Positions 30,274 through 39,105 of a DNA stretch of 64,000 nt are shown here, one piece after another (position 1 is the stretch's first letter; each line of letters opens with the position of its first letter). The position numbers and the translations under genes were made by a program. The notes beneath the pieces are model-generated. The model ran no database searches and had not been told where the DNA came from. It was given only the letters and a program-made list of their open reading frames with translations. This DNA comes from Moesziomyces globuligerus. Taxonomy: Eukaryota; Basidiomycota; Ustilaginomycetes; Ustilaginales; Ustilaginaceae. The stretch covers positions 310,001 through 374,000 of the forward strand of contig JARVLF010000006.1 of assembly GCA_030849465.1 (NCBI GenBank), written 5' to 3'.

Positions 30274-31382
30274 AAGCAAGGTGCATCGGGAAAGGCTCGG
30301 TTCTTCGAATCTCGAGCTTCCAGCCACTTTGCGATCGCGATGCATGCATGCGATACTGTCCCGGCTCATGTCTGCTTGTCACGGATGAATGCGATTGTTT
30401 CTCACTCTCCTATCAGCTGCTTTGCCGTGAGAAGGCGCCAAGAGGTGGGCATCTGTATCTCAGAGGCGGCGGCGAGTCTTGCTCGCCTGCTCGCCAAAGC
30501 CTGAATTTTCCTCAACGTCTTATCACCCTTCCGACTGGCTGGTCTGCTCGACGTTGCTCCGACCCTAGGAGTGTACGCGGGCCGATGGATCGCCCAGACC
30601 CGACTTGAAAGCGAGTGTGCGCGGGTCGTGAAACTCGACACGGGTGAGCGCAAACAAGGACAGCGAGCGAGTCAGACAGTCGCCGGCCCCCTTGACCTCG
30701 TCCCAGTCTGCGCGGCAGTTGTGTGAGGCACGTCGGCACGGCATTGCCAAGGACGCTATCGGGAGCTCAAGCAACGACACTGGGTCTGCTGTGGTCAACG
30801 ATCCCCGCCCTGACACCACTTTCGCAACTTTTTGGGACGCAATTCCATGTTTGATTTCAACGCATTTATTTCCACGCATCGAGGGAACTGAGAAGAATCT
30901 TATGACTGGCTGGCATGCCTAGGTCCTTCGTCACTCGCTTCGCTTTGCATGCTCTTGCGTCGGACCGAATCCCGATGCTGGCGTGGCCCAGCATGCGAGC
31001 GAAGAAGCTTCTCGATCTCCTGCTTGCCCTGAGCGAGGAGCAGCGGCTACCGCGGGTCGAATTTGTGGCAGCGCTCTCGGCACGCAGAGGCCGTCATCGA
31101 GTGGTGCCCCGCTCGGAACTCGAACTCCGTGGACCAACGCGGCCTTTCTGCACACACACGACACCCAGACTCCACTTTTTTTCGGCTTTCACAAGGTGCG
31201 TGCCGTCACCACCGCAAGGGGCTCCAACTCACCGGGACAGATCTTCCTATCAGGCCTAGCTTCTGCGACCATCCCCCCGTCTTGCTAAGCCACCACCACC
31301 ATCCCGGCCCGCCATCCACGCCATACACGCCTTCGAACGACACCGATCCCCACACCGTCGCATTCCATCCAAAGGAGCAAAC
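30274..31382. other. Intergenic, about 1.1 kb
   Basis: No gene is recognised. The right end is the leader of the short-chain dehydrogenase gene, rich in CCACC repeats. Confidence 0.5.
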
Positions 31383-32483
31383 ATGCCGGCATTCAAAGCA
31401 TCCGACATCCCCGACCTCTCTGGTCGTGTGGCCATCGTCACTGGCGGCAACAGCGGCCTCGGCGAGTAAGGACGGCCCGGCTAGCACCATCTGTGGCGCA
31501 GCACTGCAATACTAACTGGGATCGTCTTCTGCCCTCTGCACAGGAACTCCTGCCTCGAGCTCGCCCGCCACGGCGCCAAGGTGTACATGGCCTCGCGAAC
31601 CGAGTCCAAGGCGCAGCAGGCGATCGAAAAGATCAAGAAGGCCGTGCCGGACGCTCAGGTCGAGTTCCTCCAGCTCGACCTCACCGAGCTCGCTGCGGTC
31701 CGAAAGGCTGCCGACGACTTCCTCGCGCGCGAGAAGCGCCTCGATATTCTGCTCAACAACGCCGGTGTCATGGCCACGCCCTACACCTTTACCAAGGACG
31801 GCCTCGAGCTTCAGGTGGGCACCAACGTCGTGGGCCACTACCTCTTTACGATGCTGCTGCTGCCGACGCTGTACAGCACCTCGAAGCTGCCCGAGTACGC
31901 CGATCCGAGCTCGCCCTCGGTGCGCATCGTCCAGGTCTCGAGCATGGGCCATCTGGGTGCGGCGTCCGACACGAGCTTCAAGGACCTCGAGACGGTCAAC
32001 AAGCAGTACACGCCCGAGGTCAAGGGCACGTGGAACCGGTACGGCAAGAGCAAGCTCGGCAACATCCTCATCGCCAACGAGCTGGCCAAGCTGCTGCCGT
32101 CGGACGCGCGCATCACCAACATCTCGCTCCACCCGGGCGTCGTGCGCACCAACCTCACCAACGGCCCCGCCGAGTCGTACGGCAGGATCTTTGGCGCCAT
32201 CCAGTCGCTCTTCCTCCGCTTCCTCACCGCTCCCGAGGACGGCGCGCTCACCCAGCTCTACGCCGCCGCCGCCACCGAGGTCGACCGCCTCGACCTCAAC
32301 GGCGCCTACCTCGTCCCCGTCGCAAAGCTCGGCAGCAAGGGCAAGCTCGCCCTCGACCAGGACGGAAAGCTCGGCGCCGAGCTCTTCGCCTTCTGCAACC
32401 GCTTCATCAACCAAAAGCTCGGCCTGGACCTCGTCCAACACGTCCAGCAGGCCGGCATTCAGCTGCCCCAGAGCCACCTCTAG
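31383..32483 (+). CDS. Short-chain dehydrogenase/reductase, two exons
   Basis: Exon 1 is 31383-31465 and exon 2 is 31544-32483, encoding 340 residues. A 78-nt intron has donor GTAAGG, branch site ACTAAC (near 31512) and acceptor ACAG. It interrupts the cofactor motif: exon 1 ends TGGNSGLG (20-27) and exon 2 continues ENSCLELARHGAKVYMASR. The NNAG motif is at 99-102 and the catalytic Tyr194-Gly-Lys-Ser-Lys198 (YxxxK) is present, with a Ser in the expected preceding strand (QVSSMGHLG). This layout is that of retinol-dehydrogenase/WWOX-like SDRs found widely in fungi. The Arg after strand 2 (ASRTES) suggests NADPH use. The substrate is unknown. Without the intron the frame would appear to begin only at the Val/Tyr/Met near 31581. 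Confidence 0.92.
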
Positions 32484-33056
32484 CTGCTGCATGCAAAGAT
32501 TCCCATGATACCACCTGCCCGGCGTCCGAATCCTCCAACGGGCCTTTTGCCTGTCACCGTGTGAGGCCGACCAATGAAGATCCACTCGAAACCTCGATTT
32601 GAAACCATATCCACCTCGCGGCGACATTCGACCCTAAGCGTAAAGCATGCGAGTGTGGACAGAGAGCGGGGAGAACTGCAAGGCGAATGTAGCGGCTCCG
32701 ACTCGTTGCAATGGGATGGAGAATCGTCGGTCTTGGTGCCCGAGCATGTGTGGTTGCAGCGTTGCCTCGGTGCGCAGGAGCATGAGAATTGGTGAGGAGC
32801 GTCAACTCTAGGAAAAAGTGAAATTGCGTGCAACTCGGATCGCGGCGGATGGCGCAGCCTGGAAGAAAGAAGGGTTCGCACTGGCAACGCCTGTTGGTTT
32901 GCTTCTGCTCGTCATCCACACCCGGACACCACAGCGGAACCGCCTCGCTCGTTCCGGTTGCGACGCCAATAAGGTACACAGGCGCTCTGCCGTGGCCCAC
33001 CGTGTACACACGCTCGTCTCGCTTCCAACACCAGCACACCGGTATCCACCTCCACC
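32484..33056. other. Intergenic spacer
   Basis: This is the 3' region of the dehydrogenase gene and the promoter/leader of the SERF-like gene. No other gene is recognised. Confidence 0.5.
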
Positions 33057-33409
33057 ATGACTCGTAAGTGCATCTCCTTGCCAAAGACCTCGGTGGCCTG
33101 GAAACTAACGCGGATGCATCTTGCAATGTGCTTTGGTGGGTACCAGGCGGCAACCAGCGCGATCTGGCGCGTGCCAAGAACCAGAAGAAGCTCGCCGAAC
33201 AGAACAAGGGCAAGCGCAACGAGTCCAACACCTCGATCGCCAAGCGCAAGGAGGCCGACGCCGAGGCGCTCCGTGCCAAACAGGCGGTAAGCACTACCAC
33301 AGCACCTCGGCCCGACTGGCATCGCTTGCACGTGGCTAACCCACACCCTACTCTACGTCGTTCCCAGGCAAAGGCAGCAAAGGCAGCAGAAGGAACAGCA
33401 TCCAAATAG
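33057..33409 (+). CDS. SERF/4F5-like small protein, three exons
   Basis: Exons 33057-33063, 33147-33286 and 33368-33409 encode 62 residues. The first coding exon is only 7 nt (ATG ACT C), followed by a GTAAGT donor. Splicing creates MTRGNQRDLARAKNQKK, the hallmark N-terminus of the SERF/4F5 family (MTRGNQRxxAR). The second intron (GTAAGC...CCCAG) joins KQA to AKAAKAAEGTASK. SERF proteins are small, charged and mostly disordered; animal and yeast members bind nucleic acid and modulate amyloid formation. This one has the expected Lys/Arg/Glu-rich composition and an Ala-rich end. Identification is based on the N-terminal signature, since the protein is too short for further domain evidence. Confidence 0.92.
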
Positions 33410-33596
33410 CCCCCCGCCACACACACGCACGCCGCCCAGTCTCAGCAGATCCGGAACCCCACAATTGCTTTTTACAGAGATTGGTGTTTTACGGTTCCAT
33501 TGCATCAAGCCGAGCGTCGAAGTACATGAACGTCAGCCACGAGACAACCATGTCGTCAGGTTCGATCAGCAAAGCAGGGGACGAGAGCAGACGGCT

Positions 33597-34892
33597 CTAG
33601 CCGGCGCGGACCTTCTGGGCGCTCTTCTTCATGGCGCGTTTGCGCTCGACCTCCTTGCGCTTGGCCTGCTCGGCGGGCGAGAGCTTGTCGAACTTGTCCT
33701 TCTCGGCCTTGCGCTTTGCCTCTTCGCGGGCCTCCTGCTCCGCCTCGCGCTGCTCCTTGGTCGCCTCGTCGTGGAGCTCCTTGTCGACCTGCTGACGCGT
33801 CTTGCGGAGCTTGGCGAGCGTCTCGTTGCGCAGCCTGATCACGCCGGCGTCGAGCGCATCCACGAGGTTGCAGCCGAACTGCAGCAGCTCGACCGCCTTG
33901 GCGGCGTCGGTGCGCGAGGTGGGCAGCTGGAGCGTGAGGATGAGCAGACGCTCGCGCTTCTCGACGGCCACGGGGCCACGGGTGGGTCGCGAAAAGGGCT
34001 GGTCGGTGAGCACGAGGCTATCGAGGAACTTGCCCGCCTGTCCCTCGAGCAGATCGACCAGGCCGAGCTTGGAACGCTGCGCAACGCCCTTCTGGTCCGG
34101 CTCGCCGAGGAAGCCGTCGGTGAGCTCGGCCGCCTCGCTCATGATCGCCCACTGGTTGGAAAGTCCGCGCGAGGTGACGGTCGAATCGGCATCGTTGACC
34201 TTGGCAAACGTGAGGTCGAAGCGGCCGCTGCGCGTGTGCTGGAGCGCGCGCTTGTTGACGAGCGCAAACACGCCCGAGACGTTGTCCGCCGTCGGCGGGA
34301 GCGTAAACGTGATGGTGACCGTATCGCGGAACGACGACGTGGTGGAGGCGAGCACAATGTCTTTGGCGAGGTTGTACACGATCTCCATGGGGTCGTGTCG
34401 CGGGACCATGCCAAACGCCACCTGGAGGCTGGCGCATCCGCGACGGCCCGAGGCGAACATGAGCGCCGCGTTGCCGCCGTTCCACAGCAGATTGCCCTTG
34501 CCGTCGTCGTCAGCGACGACAGCGAACTCCTGCTGCAGGGTAGGGAGGGCAGCTTCCGCGAAGCGCTGCGCCATCTGACGGTTGCGCGTCTTGCCGACGA
34601 GGTGGACGAGCATGAAGAGCACGCAGAAGCCCAGCACGCCGCCCTCGAGCCAGAACAGCGCAGGACGGAAGACGAAGCGGCCGGTGAGGGGGATCTCGAT
34701 GCCGTCGTACGGCTGGTTGGCCTGGTACGCGGTCGCGCCCACGGGCTGCTTGACGTTGAGCGTCGAGCGGACGAACGACGGCAGCTCGAAGGCCGCCGCC
34801 GCGGTGGGCGAGGAGAACGCCGCCGCAAGCAGCATCAGCGTCCAGGCGGCAAAGATGGTGCCCGTCGGCCGGGAAAGCTGGGACGAAGACAT
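33597..34892 (-). CDS. CCDC47 homologue, ER membrane PAT-complex subunit
   Basis: This 431-residue protein belongs to the DUF1682/CCDC47 family. In animals CCDC47 with Asterix forms the PAT intramembrane chaperone at the ribosome-translocon. Features visible here: an N-terminal hydrophobic segment with Ala-rich cleavage-like region (residues 12-37), then a transmembrane helix near LEGGVLGFCVLFMLVHLVG. A large cytosolic domain follows, with YNLAKDIVLAS and MSEAAELTDGFLGE. The C-terminal ~80 residues are highly charged and helical (EQREAEQEAREEAKRKAEKD), matching the coiled coil of CCDC47 that reaches the ribosome. The ATG at 34892 starts the hydrophobic segment; the 76 codons open upstream look like leader. 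The gene is intronless. Confidence 0.88.
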   Translation of the reverse strand: MSSSQLSRPTGTIFAAWTLMLLAAAFSSPTAAAAFELPSFVRSTLNVKQPVGATAYQANQPYDGIEIPLTGRFVFRPALFWLEGGVLGFCVLFMLVHLVGKTRNRQMAQRFAEAALPTLQQEFAVVADDDGKGNLLWNGGNAALMFASGRRGCASLQVAFGMVPRHDPMEIVYNLAKDIVLASTTSSFRDTVTITFTLPPTADNVSGVFALVNKRALQHTRSGRFDLTFAKVNDADSTVTSRGLSNQWAIMSEAAELTDGFLGEPDQKGVAQRSKLGLVDLLEGQAGKFLDSLVLTDQPFSRPTRGPVAVEKRERLLILTLQLPTSRTDAAKAVELLQFGCNLVDALDAGVIRLRNETLAKLRKTRQQVDKELHDEATKEQREAEQEAREEAKRKAEKDKFDKLSPAEQAKRKEVERKRAMKKSAQKVRAG

Positions 34893-35297
34893 GCTGGAGG
34901 GCGACGTCCTAGGATGCGGAGGTGCGAAAGACGACGATCGTGTGGTGGAGAAGGAAGGGGTGAGGTTGGCCGGCCCGCGTCGTTCCTGTTGCTGAGGAGT
35001 GGGACAGTCGCTGTTCCCCCACGCTCCGCGTCTTTCTTCTCGGTCCATTCGCAGCTTCACCCGAAAGCGGAATCCATGCCATGCCGCTTTGGCTGATTGG
35101 CCCGTGTTCCCAGCAAACAAAATTGTTAGGCCGTCATTGCAATTCGGCTATGGCCTTGGCTTTCAGCTGCATGCGATGACTGATGTACCCCGCATACGCA
35201 CCTTGCACGGACGCTTCAATCCGTTCGACACTTCCGACCTTGTCCTCCGCCCCCTACCATCCTAACTGCGGTGCGCAGAGATACGAAAATCGCCAAC
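34893..35297. promoter_or_regulatory. Divergent promoter between CCDC47 and 5-phosphatase genes
   Basis: About 400 bases separate the divergent starts. No TATA element stands out, consistent with housekeeping expression of both genes. No exon is recognised. Confidence 0.5.
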
Positions 35298-36947
35298 ATG
35301 AGCGGTCAGGGGCTTCGCGTTCAGATCGCCTCGTTCAACGCCAACCTGCAAGGCGCCGAGACCACACGCCACGACCTCACCCCTTGGCTCATCCCCACCG
35401 CAGAGCAGAAGCCCGTCCGACCCGTCTCGTCCAAGCCCATCACCAACGCCAACGTCCTCGACGCGGATGCGTACAAGTCGGTCAATGCCAAGACGCCGTC
35501 GACGCATCCCTCGTTGCCGCGCGAGGCACCCGACTTCTACGCCGTAGGCTTCCAGGAGCTCATCCCGCTCCACACGGGCTTCGCGGCTTCGGGCCATGTG
35601 GCGCAGTACAATACGGACCTCGACATTCGCAGAACCATCCGGCCGTACCAGGCGGTCGTCTCGGGCACGGGAACGTATGCTAGCTTGGAGCAAGGAGGCG
35701 GGCCAGAGGGCTACCCGTTGCTCTGCAAGGTGGACCTCGTGAGCATCGCGCTCTTCGTCTACGCGCGCGAGCGCGCGCCGTTCTCGGTGTCCAAAGCCAC
35801 CACATCCAGCATCAAGAGCGCAGCGCACCGCGTCAAGGAGATCCGCACCGCCAAGGTCGGCACGGGTCTGGCGGGCATCATGGGCAACAAGGGCGGCGTC
35901 GGTGCTCGCATCGTCGTTGCCCCAGCCGACGGCAAGGGCCCGGACGAGGTGCTCACGTTTGTGAGCGCGCATCTGGCTGCGCACGACCACAACGTGCTGC
36001 GTCGCAACCAGGACTGGCAGCAGATCGTGCAGCGCATGGTGTTTGAGCCGACCTCGGTGCAGAAGCTTCCCATCCTCCAGGAGGCGGCCGCCAAGCCGCT
36101 CAATCCGAACGACATGGACGCGCTCAAGCAGCAGCATGAGCAGCAGGCCAAAACCGGCAAGCGAGCCAGGAAGACCGCCCCGCTGGACGACAAGAGCTAC
36201 ACGGTATACGACACGACGCATCTGTTTGTCTTTGGCGATCTCAACCACCGCATCGCGCTCGGCAAGAGCGAGCTGGAGCGTGCGCGTAGGGGCGACGAAA
36301 AGGCAGGCGCGACCGCGGAGCTGACCAAGGAGACGCTCGTCGAGGCGCTCGAGGCGGGCGACTGGGCCAAGCTGGCCAAGTACGACCAGCTGAGCTACCA
36401 GCGACTGTCGCAGCCGCCCAAGGCGTTTCACGGCCTCACCGAGGTGCCGATCGCAGAGGCGGCCATCCCTCCCACCTACAAGTACGCCGTCTCTCGACCG
36501 GGCAAGCAAGCAAAGAAGGGCAGCGCGGGCATCACCTCGGACGCGCTCGAGGGCCAGACACTCACCAAGAAGCGCGTGCCTGGCTGGACCGATCGTATCC
36601 TCTGGGCTTCGGCGCCCGGTCGAGAGCACAACGAGCAGCACGGCGTCGAGGTCGAATTCTACCGCAGCGCAATGCACTTTACCCACTCGGACCACAAGCC
36701 CATCACGACGCTCCTCCGGCTTCCACCCCCCGGCGCGTCAGCTGCGCTGCTCTCGTCGCTCAACCCCTACGAGACGCTCCCTTCCTCGCAACGGCTTCTG
36801 CTCTCCACCAGCGGCGCCGTGCTCGATCGTCTGGTCGGCTATGTCTGGAGCCTCCTTCTGCTCGCCGGTGGCGGCAGCCTGGCGGGTGGTCTGATCGAGG
36901 TGTTTGTCATCGGTCTCATTACTGCTTGGTGGTTCTCCAGGACGTAG
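35298..36947 (+). CDS. Inositol polyphosphate 5-phosphatase with C-terminal membrane anchor
   Basis: This 549-residue enzyme has the endonuclease/exonuclease/phosphatase fold and removes the 5-phosphate from inositol phosphates or phosphoinositides. Signature motifs appear in order: FQELIPL early, GNKGGVGAR in the middle, FGDLNHR (about 311-317), PGWTDRILW (about 427-435) and SDHKP (464-468), corresponding to the catalytic Asp/Asn and His residues of the family. A Lys/Gln-rich insertion lies before FGDLNHR. The C-terminus has a hydrophobic segment (SLLLLAGGGSLAGGLIEVFV and onward, last ~30 residues) ending WWFSRT, which looks like a tail anchor. No Sac1 domain is present, so it differs from the yeast synaptojanins and resembles Inp54-like, ER tail-anchored PI(4,5)P2 5-phosphatase. 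The start at 35298 is the first ATG. Confidence 0.9.
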   Translation: MSGQGLRVQIASFNANLQGAETTRHDLTPWLIPTAEQKPVRPVSSKPITNANVLDADAYKSVNAKTPSTHPSLPREAPDFYAVGFQELIPLHTGFAASGHVAQYNTDLDIRRTIRPYQAVVSGTGTYASLEQGGGPEGYPLLCKVDLVSIALFVYARERAPFSVSKATTSSIKSAAHRVKEIRTAKVGTGLAGIMGNKGGVGARIVVAPADGKGPDEVLTFVSAHLAAHDHNVLRRNQDWQQIVQRMVFEPTSVQKLPILQEAAAKPLNPNDMDALKQQHEQQAKTGKRARKTAPLDDKSYTVYDTTHLFVFGDLNHRIALGKSELERARRGDEKAGATAELTKETLVEALEAGDWAKLAKYDQLSYQRLSQPPKAFHGLTEVPIAEAAIPPTYKYAVSRPGKQAKKGSAGITSDALEGQTLTKKRVPGWTDRILWASAPGREHNEQHGVEVEFYRSAMHFTHSDHKPITTLLRLPPPGASAALLSSLNPYETLPSSQRLLLSTSGAVLDRLVGYVWSLLLLAGGGSLAGGLIEVFVIGLITAWWFSRT

Positions 36948-36961
36948 CCGCGCTCTGTCTA

Positions 36962-38086
36962 TTACATCTTGCTTTCCTTGGCCTGGCCTTCGAACTCTTC
37001 GGCTCCTTCCACAGCCTCGCAGATCTGTTTCGTCCATCGTGAAGAAGAGAGTGGCAGAGCAAATGTCAGCATCAAGTCGGACCGAGACAGCAGCGTGGAG
37101 GGGGGGAGGGGGGGATGGACGTACTCCGTCGACGGTGCGGACGACCCAAAGCGCGCCTTCCTCGGTGGTGAGCCACTCGAGACCCTTCTTGGCGGCGTCG
37201 TTGGGCTTGATCGAGTCCTTGGCCTTGAGGAGGCCCCAGACGTGGCTGGTCACCTGCGGTCCCACGCCGCCCTGGGCGCGCAGCGCCGAGATGGCGACGA
37301 GCGAGGTGCGCAGCCGGTTGACGTCCCATTCTGGCTCGGTCTTGGCCGCTGCCGAATCCGACGGCAGCGCAAACGAGGCGGGAGAGGCGAAGAGCGGGCC
37401 GTACTCGGACTCGACGATGAAGACGGGAAGATCAGGATGCGAGGTGCCGAGGATTTTGAGCAGCTTGTCCGAGTGTGGCGTGTAGATGTCATCCCACAGA
37501 CTGTACGCGGCCTTGTGAACGGCCTCGAGTCGATGCGCCTTGATTTGCCTGTGCAAGAGCACAAAAGTCATACTGTGAGTTCCCGCTTCGGCTAGCGTGC
37601 GAGGATGGGATCATCTTACCTTCTTGGCTCGGTGGGGAGGGCCTTGACGAGGTCTGCGTCCTGTTCGACCGCCTTTCTGAGCGCAGCGAGGTTGTTGATC
37701 ACCTTGGGGATGCCGATGAAGCCGATGCACTTGAGGCCGGTCTCGCGCATGAGCAGCGCCACCTGCGTGCGGTGCTCGAGGCTCGCCGCCTGGTCGCCCG
37801 CGGCGAGGCGGTGGAGAGCCTGGAGGCTGCCCGGGTTGTTGAGGGTGAAGAGGGTGGCGGTGGCGATGGAGAGCCACTCGCCCCAGCCCAGACCCTTCTG
37901 CGTCGCCTCGGCCTGCAAGCTCTGGAAATGCTGGGTGACGCCGACGAGCTTGGGCGTGGGCGAAGGGTTGGCCGACCTGCCTGCCGGCAGCTGCTTGGAT
38001 GCCGAGGCGCGCGAGGCTCGGGCGGGGAAGGTGGGCTGCTGGAGCAGCTGTTTGAGCGCAGGAGGAAGCGAGCGGCTCTTGGACAT
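36962..38086 (-). CDS. AhpD-like (carboxymuconolactone decarboxylase-fold) protein, three exons
   Basis: Exons 38086-37620, 37548-37125 and 37024-36962 (minus strand) encode 317 residues. Donors are GTAAGA and GTACGT, acceptors CACAG and ACAG. Junctions read LPTEPRRQIKAHRL and RTVDGICEAVEGAEE, in phase. The segment LLMRETGLKCIGFIGIPKVINNLAAL resembles the helix pair of fungal AhpD-like/carboxymuconolactone-decarboxylase proteins, where RE...K...NGIPRTIN is typical. The active-site CxxC of true AhpD is not present in that position, so peroxidase activity is not supported. The second half (LRAQGGVGPQVTSHVWGLLKA) fits the same fold. The role is unknown. The second intron is C-rich on the coding strand. 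The gene stop lies only 14 bases from the stop of the convergent 5-phosphatase gene. Confidence 0.8.
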
Positions 38087-39105
38087 GATGGCGATGCGTT
38101 CGACGATATGGTGTGCAAGAGGAATCAAAGCGGGTCATCGTTGATCGCCCCGCAACCAGCCGGCGGGGCACGGGCTTCTGACGAGAGAAGCGCTTGAGTA
38201 GCCGGGTGGAGGCGTCGCCGGTCTTTACCCCGCGATTTCTCCAAGGTGTGAGATCGGCATTAAGGGGAAAAATGCGCCTCGGCCAGGGTTCGGCGCTGCA
38301 GGTGAATGCGAGCGCGAGTGCGTATCGCGCTGATGGCAGAAGGCGTCGGCCCATCCGCACTACTTTGGACTGCGCTGGGCGGCTGCTGCGCATCCGCCGA
38401 GCGAAAATGTGAAATGTGGTGGAAGCGCATCGTCATGGACCCACTCGCTGCCTTGCATCTTGCCGTCGGCGTCTCCGCTGCTTCGCTGCTACTCTTCTAC
38501 GCTTCTACGCTTCTACGCTTCTTCGATAAGCCCATCAACCCGGATCCAAGCGCCATCCCAACACTCCGCCGGCGAATCGCCATCGCAGCATCCCACCTCA
38601 CTTCGACGTGGGGTTCTACACGTTGCCATCCGCACGCGCGAATCCGCCGCCAGCTTCTCCACCTCGCCGACCTGCATGGAAGCATTCGGGCTGGGTCCTG
38701 TCTGCTCATCCGGCGAGCGCATCCATCCACCCAGGTGTAGGGCTGTGCAGAAGACCCGCCTCGCCCTCAGCGACTTGCTCCTCCAGCTCGGTCCCCACCG
38801 CCCCACGGCATCCATGTTCTAAGCGTCGCAGCCCAGCCAGATCTCTACCAGCTTCCGAGCCGACACGCGGCAACTGCAGCAGCGGCGGCGGCGGCGGCAG
38901 CAGCAGCAGCGGCAGCAGCAGCGGCAGCAGCAGCGGCAGCAGCAGCGGCAGCAGCAGCAGCCCAGGCGATGCCATCGGCACTTCCGCTCATCTCTGTCGG
39001 TGCTAAATAGGTCGCTCTTCCCAGCTTTCTCTCCGATCCATTCCCCCCTTCCTGCCGTCCCGCTTCCATCAGTACAGCATCCATCCGAGCGACTGAAGCA
39101 TCATC
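38087..39105. promoter_or_regulatory. Divergent intergenic region with repeats
   Basis: This is the space between the AhpD-like gene and the Zn2Cys6 regulator. A 9-base tandem (CTTCTACGC-type units) lies near 38494-38522 and a long CAG/CGG microsatellite at 38876-38962. No separate gene is recognised. Confidence 0.5.
38876..38962 (+). repeat. CAG/CGG trinucleotide microsatellite
   Basis: A stretch of about 87 bases consists of CAG and CGG triplets with a higher-order 12-base pattern (GGCAGCAGCAGC) repeated about four times. It ends about 140 bases upstream of the Zn2Cys6 regulator ATG, probably in its promoter or leader. Confidence 0.85.

Noticed and set aside
38608..39006. Frame translating the CAG/CGG microsatellite into Ser/Gly repeats
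   Set aside because: It is most likely promoter or leader of the Zn2Cys6 gene; the codons outside the repeat show no protein-like features.
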